Shown here one piece after another: positions 5,079 through 9,370 of a DNA stretch of 9,370 bases. The DNA is taken from contig JBHIBR010000042.1 in assembly GCA_046759145.1 (NCBI GenBank), forward strand, positions 1-9,370, in the 5' to 3' direction. Position 1 is the stretch's first letter. Every line of letters starts with the position of its first letter. A program made the translations under genes and the position numbers. Origin of the DNA: JBHIBR01 sp046759145 [NCBI: Nitrospinota bacterium]. GTDB taxonomy: Bacteria; UBA8248. Below the pieces are notes generated by a model. That model was given only the letters and a program-made list of their open reading frames with translations. It was not told the DNA's origin and did not search any database.

Positions 5079-5882
5079 CTAGCGGCGCTTGCGAGCCCCC
5101 TTCTTGGCGGCGGCCTTTCTCCTCGCGGGTGCGAGCTTCCTGCCGGGGGGTGGACGGCGTGGGCGGCGTTTTCGTGCGGGGGGACGGGCGGTCTTTTTGG
5201 TGGCTTTCTTCTTGGCAGGGGGAGCCTTGGCCCGAGGGCCAGGAGGCGCCTTGGTGCGGGGCGCGACCCGCGCGGCCTTCGCCTTCGTTCGGCGCACCGA
5301 CGGGCGAGGCGCCCGGGCGGGGCGTGCCGGAGCCCTCTTCGGCGGGGGCGCGGGCGGGGGCGCGGGCCGCTCCGGCTCGGCGGCGGCCACTGGGGGAGGT
5401 TTTCGCACCTTCACCTTGAGCCGCACCGGCCGGAACATGTAGCCGATGAGGTCGTTCCCCTCCTCATCCTCCCCCACCTTGCGCAGCACCATCTCCATGG
5501 GCGCACCCGGGCAGAGGTTCTCTTCGCTCCCTCCCCATTCGGTCAGGACAGAGTTCACCTGCAAGCCCTCGGGGAGCTGGATGATGCCCGAGGCGTGGGT
5601 CTCCTCAGCGCCGGGGACGGCGCGCGTGAGGGTGTGGCTCACCAGCTTCCCCCGGGGGCTGAGCTTGACCTCGCGGACCTGGTCGGGACTCAGGCAGAAG
5701 GGGCAGGAACCCACCTTGGGGAAGAAGTAGTCGCCGCAGCCGTCGCAGCGACTGCCGAGCAGAGTGGCTTTCCCCCGGGGGGAGGAGGGCATGGCGAACA
5801 TGTCGCGCATGAAGGGGATGGCGCGCTTCTTGGCACGCCGACCCCCTGCCGCGCCCGACGCCCTCTCGGCTCGAGAGCTCAT
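5079..5882 (-). CDS. DUF35 Zn-ribbon/OB-fold protein with a histone-H1-like tail
   Basis: A 267-residue protein. Residues 23-70 hold the zinc ribbon, SRCDGCGDYFFPKVGSCPFC (44-63), with Cys46, 49, 60 and 63. An OB-fold follows (about 70-158) with KLVSHTLTRAVPGAEETHA and IGYMFRPVRL. Such proteins normally act as non-catalytic partners of thiolases or of acyl-CoA hydratases and dehydrogenases in lipid and sterol breakdown; usual length is about 130-150. Here about 110 residues of Ala/Pro/Lys/Arg (160-267, e.g. APPAKKKATKKTARPPARKR) are added, like histone H1 or PAKKA tails, and the N-terminus also has a basic extension. The ATG at 5882 follows GAGGGGGGC. It precedes the CoA-transferase by 32 bases in a likely operon. 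The tail may bind DNA, RNA or polyphosphate; this is inference. Confidence 0.9.
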   Translation of the reverse strand: MSSRAERASGAAGGRRAKKRAIPFMRDMFAMPSSPRGKATLLGSRCDGCGDYFFPKVGSCPFCLSPDQVREVKLSPRGKLVSHTLTRAVPGAEETHASGIIQLPEGLQVNSVLTEWGGSEENLCPGAPMEMVLRKVGEDEEGNDLIGYMFRPVRLKVKVRKPPPVAAAEPERPAPPPAPPPKRAPARPARAPRPSVRRTKAKAARVAPRTKAPPGPRAKAPPAKKKATKKTARPPARKRRPRRPPPGRKLAPARRKAAAKKGARKRR

Positions 5883-6036
5883 GCCCCCCTCTTCGGCCTG
5901 GTGCCGCTCTCACGCGGGACCGGGCACCTTCGAATGGGAACCCGGCTCACTGGGACCTATCCCAGGACGGCATGGTTTTCCCCCTCCGCCCTGCCGCGGG
6001 AGCTGGAAGGAAGTGGGAGTTCTCTCCCTCGGCCGG
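5883..6036 (-). promoter_or_regulatory. Structured leader of the DUF35 operon
   Basis: About 154 nt lie between the predicted start site and the ATG. Hairpins on the minus strand: CTGGGA/TCCCAG with a 4-nt loop (5965-5950) and GGTGCC/GGCACC (5928-5900) ending close to the ribosome site. No known riboswitch class was recognised and there is no U-run terminator. It could simply be GC-rich leader. Confidence 0.35.
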
Positions 6037-6042
6037 GGGGGG

Positions 6043-6072
6043 ACGATATCAGCCGGCTCCAAAGGATGTCAA
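6043..6072 (-). promoter_or_regulatory. Sigma70-like promoter for the DUF35 / CoA-transferase operon
   Basis: Minus-strand TTGACA (6072-6067) is followed after 18 bases by TATCGT (6048-6043). The -35 is a perfect consensus and the -10 matches at four of six positions. It points at the DUF35 gene, with transcription starting near 6036. Confidence 0.6.
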
Positions 6073-6125
6073 GACGCAAGCTTGGAGGAAGCCGTGGGGA
6101 GCTGAGGGAGAAGGGAGCAGGAAAG

Positions 6126-6154
6126 GCTATAGATTGTAAATATCGCAAATTCAA
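6126..6154 (-). promoter_or_regulatory. Second, AT-rich candidate promoter upstream of the DUF35 operon
   Basis: Minus-strand TTGAAT (6154-6149), a 17-base spacer and TATAGC (6131-6126) sit in the most AT-rich patch of the window, just after the stop of the upstream gene. It could be a tandem promoter with the TTGACA site 80 bases downstream. Confidence 0.35.
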
Positions 6155-6166
6155 ATAGTTATTATG

Positions 6167-6811
6167 TCACCCGGCGCCCGCAGCCCCCTCCACCCCCCCT
6201 TTGCCCACCACCTTCATCTGGATGATGCCCACGAAGAGGTCCAGATCGTTGCGAGGGTGGGGATTTACGTTTACCACCAGATGGCTCCCATCGGGAGAGC
6301 TCGCCATGAAGTAACCATACCGCTCGTGCAGGAATGCCGCCACGAAGCGGCGAAACTCCTCAGCGGAGAATCTCGGGAACGCCCGGCCGAGGGAGAAGAG
6401 GTCAAAGCTCACCTCGACCCAACCCGGCTTGAGGGCCGCGTGGGCGATCTTGACCACCTCTCCTCCGTTTTGCACCTGGAAGGTCACGTTCGCGGGATCC
6501 CACGCCTTCTCCTTCACATCGGGAAGGGCCTCCCGCATGCGCCGGCGAAACTCCTCAAAGAGGCTCTCATCCGATGACTCCTGCCCCTCCTCCCCCGCGC
6601 CCCGCACGGCGCGGTACACAGGGCCGAAGGGCCCTCCCCCCGCCTGGTCGCGGAGGTCTTCCAGCAGCTCTACGACGCGGTTCAGCCGTCGCTTGAGCCC
6701 GTAGAGGGCGAAAGGGACGAATAGCCACAGGAAGCCGAAGAAGCCGAGGAAGACCAGGAAAATCAGGACGAGAGGGGAAGCGAGCCAATCCCCCAAGCGG
6801 TCCCAGACCAT
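6167..6811 (-). CDS. Hypothetical membrane-anchored protein downstream of hflKC
   Basis: A 214-residue protein. One transmembrane helix (about 12-37, within LASPLVLIFLVFLGFFGFLW) is followed by a basic and leucine-patterned segment, LKRRLNRVVELLEDLRDQ (39-56), likely a short coiled coil. A charged linker and a mixed alpha/beta domain (about 95-205) follow with VTFQVQNGGEVVKIAHAALK, FSAEEFRRFVAAFLHERYGY and HLVVNVNPHPRNDLDLFVGI. I do not recognise the family. The ATG at 6811 has GGGGGAGG five bases upstream and is preferred to an in-frame start at 6868. It follows hflC by 100 bases on the same strand, so it may be a membrane partner in the same transcript, but a separate weak promoter in the gap cannot be excluded. 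Confidence 0.75.
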   Translation of the reverse strand: MVWDRLGDWLASPLVLIFLVFLGFFGFLWLFVPFALYGLKRRLNRVVELLEDLRDQAGGGPFGPVYRAVRGAGEEGQESSDESLFEEFRRRMREALPDVKEKAWDPANVTFQVQNGGEVVKIAHAALKPGWVEVSFDLFSLGRAFPRFSAEEFRRFVAAFLHERYGYFMASSPDGSHLVVNVNPHPRNDLDLFVGIIQMKVVGKGGVEGAAGAG

Positions 6812-6911
6812 CGAACCTCCCCCGGCGAACGGCAGGAGAGGACTCAGCCGCCCCCCGATCCATACCACGGCTCAGGGGCGGGCTCAACGGGAATTGAAGG
6901 CGGTACTTTCT

Positions 6912-7889
6912 TCAGCGAGGAGTGAGGGCCTGGCCTTCCTTCGGGGTGGTCTTCTTCCCAGGGTTTCCCGCGGGTGGCTTAGGCTGCGCGCGGGCCGTTT
7001 GCCCCGGGCGGGCAGTGTCCAGGGGCGCCCTTCCTTCGCTCGCGCCCAGGAAGCTCAGGAACTCTGAGTCGGGCGGGAGGATGAGGGTGGTCTTATCTTT
7101 GAGCGCGGTCCGGTAGGCTTCCAGGCTCTTGAGGAATGCGTAGAATTCGGGCTCCTGGCTGAAGGCCGCGGCCGTGATCTTGATCGCCAGGGCATCCCCC
7201 TCTCCCTTGAGCTTCTGCTCTTTCTCGTACGCCTCGGCGAGGAGGATAGTGCGTTCCTTGTCCGTCTGGGAGCGGATCTTGAGCGCCTCCTCCTTGCCTT
7301 CCGAGCGGTACTGGCGGGCGATGCGCTCGCGCTCGGCCTTCATCCGCCCGTAGACGGCCTGCTCGTTCTCGCGAGGAAGGTCCGCCCGCTTGATGCGCAC
7401 ATCGACCACCTGGATGCCGTACTCCAGCGCCTTCTTGGCGCTGCGCCCGGTGACGCGCTCCATCATCTCGCCGCGCTTTTCAGAGATGATGTCGTGGAAC
7501 AGGTGGCGAGCCAGCTCCACCCGGAGCTCGCTGTAGATGATGTCGTCCAGGCGGGCCTGGGCCCCATCTTCGTTCTGCACGGTCTGGAGGAAGAGCAGGG
7601 GGGCCACAATGCGCCAACGGGAGAAATTGTCCACTATCAGCGTCTTCTTGTCCGCAGTGATGACCTCGGTGGGGTTGGAATCGTACTCGAGGATGCGCCG
7701 TTCGAATGGATGGACCTTCTCGACGAAGGGCATCCGCCAGTGAAGGCCCGGGCCCTTGACCCCGCCCACGGGCTTTCCCAACCGGGTCACCACCGCCTGC
7801 TCCCATTCGCCCACCGTGTAGAAGACGGAATTGGCCAGTATCAGCAGGAGCACGATGGCGACGACGACGCCCACCAGGGCTTTCTGCAT
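6912..7889 (-). CDS. hflC: Protease modulator HflC
   Basis: A 325-residue SPFH/Band 7 protein. An N-terminal membrane anchor (about 4-24) is followed by FYTVGEWEQAVVTRLGKPVG, the conserved PGLHWRMPFVEKVHPFERRI, the IVDNFSRWRI strand, and YGIQVVDVRIKRADLPRENE typical of HflC. A long charged helix with MKAERERIARQYRSEGKEEA (about 180-235) comes next, then EFYAFLKSLEAYRTAL and the FLSFLG end motif (about 280). With HflK it forms a membrane cage around the AAA protease FtsH and restrains degradation of membrane substrates. A disordered Pro/Lys tail of about 40 residues follows. The ATG at 7889 has GGGAG upstream and lies 6 bases after the hflK stop, so the two form an operon. Confidence 0.97.
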   Translation of the reverse strand: MQKALVGVVVAIVLLLILANSVFYTVGEWEQAVVTRLGKPVGGVKGPGLHWRMPFVEKVHPFERRILEYDSNPTEVITADKKTLIVDNFSRWRIVAPLLFLQTVQNEDGAQARLDDIIYSELRVELARHLFHDIISEKRGEMMERVTGRSAKKALEYGIQVVDVRIKRADLPRENEQAVYGRMKAERERIARQYRSEGKEEALKIRSQTDKERTILLAEAYEKEQKLKGEGDALAIKITAAAFSQEPEFYAFLKSLEAYRTALKDKTTLILPPDSEFLSFLGASEGRAPLDTARPGQTARAQPKPPAGNPGKKTTPKEGQALTPR

Positions 7890-7895
7890 CGCTCC

Positions 7896-8966
7896 CTATC
7901 TCCGCGGCGCTTGCGCAGGGGGTGCCAGCCCCCCGCCCGGGGTCCCCAAGCGGCCTGCCGCTTGGGGCGCCCCGCCCGGCGTCTTCAGGGGAAGCAAGGG
8001 GATCACCCCTCCCGAGGGACCCGATTGCAAGATGATCTTCTCCATCCCGGGGAGGATCTCCTCCATGGTCTCCAGGTAGAGGCGCTTTCGGGTGATGTCT
8101 TCGGCTTTCTGGTACTCGGCGAGCATCACATTGAAGCGCGCCGCGTCACCCTGGGCACGCCGCCGCTTCTCCTCCCGATACGCCCCGGCCTGGTTCAGGA
8201 TCTGGGCCACCCTGCCCCGGGTCTCGGGGAGGATTTGGTTGCGGTAGGCATCAGCCTCTCTGATGGTGCGCTCCTTATCCTCGAGGGCGCTTGCCACATC
8301 CTTGAACGCCTGGGAGACCGGCTTGGGCGGATGGACGTCCTGGAGCTGGACCGCCACCACCTGGAGGCCGGACTCGTAGCGGTCCAGGATCGATTGGAGA
8401 AGCCGCTTGGTCTCCTGCTGGATGACGAATTTCCCCCCCGTGAGGGCGTCATTGATGGGCTTGGAGCCGACGATCTGACGGACGGCGGCCTCGGTGGCGA
8501 CCCGAACCGTGCGGTCGGGGTTTCGGATCCGGAAGAGGTACTTGACGGGATCTTGGATCCGGTACTGGACAATGAGGTCCATGTCCACGATGTTCTCATC
8601 GCCCGTGAGCATCAAGGACTCTTCCTGCATGTCCCGGTAGCGGGCGGGCGGGCCGATATCGATGGTGCGGAAGCCCACCTCTGCGCGCTTCACCTCGGTC
8701 ACCTTGGGCGTGTAAGCGCGCGCGATGGGAAAGGGCCAGTGGTAGTTGAGGCCGGGCATGGTGGTCCTGACGTGCTTCCCGAAGCGGAGCACCACGCCCC
8801 GCTCGTCCGGCCCCACGATGTAGATGCCCATGGCGAGCCACAGGAGCACGACCAGGAGGACGATGATGCCCGCCGGGAGGCGGACGTTGGGCAGGCGGAA
8901 CTCGGGGAGGTTCCAGGAGCCTCCCCCCCGCCGACGCATCCGGAACTCGTCCCAATCCATGGGCAT
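7896..8966 (-). CDS. hflK: Protease modulator HflK
   Basis: A 356-residue SPFH/Band 7 protein. A short charged and Gly-rich N-terminus precedes one transmembrane helix (about 32-50, AGIIVLLVVLLWLAMGIYIV). Next come GPDERGVVLRFGKHVRTTMP, the MLTGDENIVDMDLIVQYRI strand, and LQDVHPPKPVSQAFKDVASA, which is diagnostic of HflK. A coiled region with EAYRNQILPETRG-like residues and RKRLYLETMEEILPG follow. It partners HflC in the FtsH-regulating complex, with its main domain outside the inner membrane. The C-terminal 40 residues are Pro/Gly/Ala rich, and their DNA holds a perfect 10-bp hairpin. The first ATG (8966) is chosen; a second ATG six bases on is possible, and neither has a strong ribosome site. 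A promoter lies about 60 bases upstream, inside the previous gene. Confidence 0.97.
   Translation of the reverse strand: MPMDWDEFRMRRRGGGSWNLPEFRLPNVRLPAGIIVLLVVLLWLAMGIYIVGPDERGVVLRFGKHVRTTMPGLNYHWPFPIARAYTPKVTEVKRAEVGFRTIDIGPPARYRDMQEESLMLTGDENIVDMDLIVQYRIQDPVKYLFRIRNPDRTVRVATEAAVRQIVGSKPINDALTGGKFVIQQETKRLLQSILDRYESGLQVVAVQLQDVHPPKPVSQAFKDVASALEDKERTIREADAYRNQILPETRGRVAQILNQAGAYREEKRRRAQGDAARFNVMLAEYQKAEDITRKRLYLETMEEILPGMEKIILQSGPSGGVIPLLPLKTPGGAPQAAGRLGTPGGGLAPPAQAPRR
7944..7967. repeat. Perfect inverted repeat inside the 3' end of hflK
   Basis: CCCCAAGCGG (7944-7953) and CCGCTTGGGG (7958-7967) form a perfect 10-bp stem with a 4-base loop. It is flanked by the direct repeat CCCCGCCCGG at 7931-7940 and 7970-7979. 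The sequence codes for the Gly/Ala/Pro tail of HflK, close to the hflK-hflC junction. No T-run follows in either direction, so it is not an intrinsic terminator. Confidence 0.85.
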
Positions 8967-8997
8967 GGAGTTTCTCGACCAAAAGGGTGAAGAACCC

Positions 8998-9019
8998 GGT
9001 CCGTCCCCTCAGCCGGACC
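8998..9019 (-). other. Small hairpin between the sugar kinase gene and hflK
   Basis: GGTCCG (8998-9003) and CGGACC (9014-9019) form a 6-bp stem with a 10-base loop. It has no T-run, so termination of the kinase transcript is doubtful. It would lie near the very 5' end of the hflKC mRNA if the promoter at 9029-9057 is used. Confidence 0.35.
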
Positions 9020-9028
9020 TACAAGACT

Positions 9029-9057
9029 AACCTAAACGCCCGGAGAGCGGGTGTCAA
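9029..9057 (-). promoter_or_regulatory. Sigma70-like promoter for hflKC
   Basis: Minus-strand TTGACA (9057-9052), a 17-base spacer and TAGGTT (9034-9029) lie within and just over the end of the sugar kinase gene. The -35 and spacing are ideal; the -10 is weak (three of six). Transcription would start near 9022, about 55 bases before the hflK ATG. Confidence 0.45.
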
Positions 9058-9370
9058 CCACTTTTCGCAAATTTTTCCCCTCCCTCTGCAAGAACCCCTC
9101 GATGGCCCCCCGCCGGGGTAGCCCCTCCTGCGCCCCCGCTCGGGCGACCGAAAGGGCGGCCGCCCCCACGGCGAAGCGGAGGGAGGAGGAGAAATCCTCC
9201 CCCTCGGCCAGCGCCACGGCGAGTGCCCCGCAGAAAGCGTCCCCCGCCCCCGTGGTGTCTCGAACCTTGACCCTGGGGGCGGGGATGTGGCCCTCCTCTT
9301 TCCCCCAGCGGTAGCAAACTCCCTCCGCCCCCAGGGTGAGGACGACCCCGCGCGGACCCAGGGCCTGAAG
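9032..9370 (-). CDS. PfkB-family carbohydrate kinase (C-terminal part)
   Basis: The last 112 residues of a ribokinase-type sugar kinase whose start is beyond the window. LGPRGVVLTLGAEGVCYRWG is the LVVTLGxxGV strand of the family. VRDTTGAGDAFCGALAVALA contains the PfkB signature 2 with the catalytic aspartate and anion-hole glycines (DTTGAGD). A helical end, SSSLRFAVGAAALSVARAGA followed by EGLP, matches the AxxxAAxxVxxxGA segment that follows in ribokinases. The enzyme transfers phosphate from ATP to a sugar or nucleoside; ribose, fructose, 2-keto-3-deoxygluconate and adenosine are all possible from this part. The end is TAG at 9034-9032, and the final codons double as the hflKC promoter. 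Confidence 0.92.
   Translation of the reverse strand, partial: LQALGPRGVVLTLGAEGVCYRWGKEEGHIPAPRVKVRDTTGAGDAFCGALAVALAEGEDFSSSLRFAVGAAALSVARAGAQEGLPRRGAIEGFLQREGKNLRKVVDTRSPGV

Noticed and set aside
3487-5082. Long plus-strand open frame of about 530 codons
   Set aside because: Antisense of the CoA-transferase gene with clear family motifs on the minus strand; the composition (Glu/Gly/Pro/His) is a shadow artefact.
7944-7967. Intrinsic terminator between hflK and hflC
   Set aside because: The stem is perfect, but no T-run follows on either strand and the structure is inside coding sequence.
7494-8990. Long plus-strand open frame across hflK and hflC
   Set aside because: Spans two well-recognised genes on the other strand and shows no domain of its own.

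Overview
High-GC bacterial DNA with almost all genes on the minus strand. The gene content (class III CoA-transferase beside a DUF35 Zn-ribbon/OB-fold protein, hflKC, tatA, paired moeA paralogs, degraded mobile or defence-type fragments) suggests an uncultured soil or sediment bacterium of the Desulfobacterota, Rokubacteria, NC10 or Tectomicrobia kind. That placement is inference only; there is no rRNA or other phylogenetic marker here.

Layout from right to left, following minus-strand transcription. A PfkB-family sugar kinase ends at 9032. A good sigma70-like promoter lies inside its last codons and points at hflK-hflC (8966-6912), the membrane SPFH pair that modulates FtsH. An unrecognised one-TM protein follows (6811-6167). 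Then comes a 284-bp gap with a TTGACA promoter and a structured leader, feeding a DUF35 protein with a histone-H1-like basic tail (5882-5079) and a CaiB/BaiF CoA-transferase (5046-3586). The CoA-transferase carries an in-frame insertion of exactly three 33-residue tandem repeats.

Next is an accessory stretch (3570-2571): a hicB-hicA toxin-antitoxin pair with a TTGA overlap, a 3' remnant resembling a DNA methylase, a small DUF2283 protein, and a duplicated coding tail. The intact copy of that tail ends the only plus-strand gene, a two-TM protein at 2167-2541.

The left part is a molybdenum cofactor block: tatA (1959-1756), a leader RNA that I read as a Moco riboswitch with a transcription-terminator expression platform (1715-1467), moeA (1452-211), and a second moeA-family gene overlapping it by one base and running off the window (211-1). 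The likely logic is that abundant cofactor stabilises aptamer helix P1, which frees the terminator and shuts down the two moeA genes. TatA fits because many Moco enzymes are folded around their cofactor before Tat export. The riboswitch with its three mutually exclusive helices is the strongest non-coding signal in the window.
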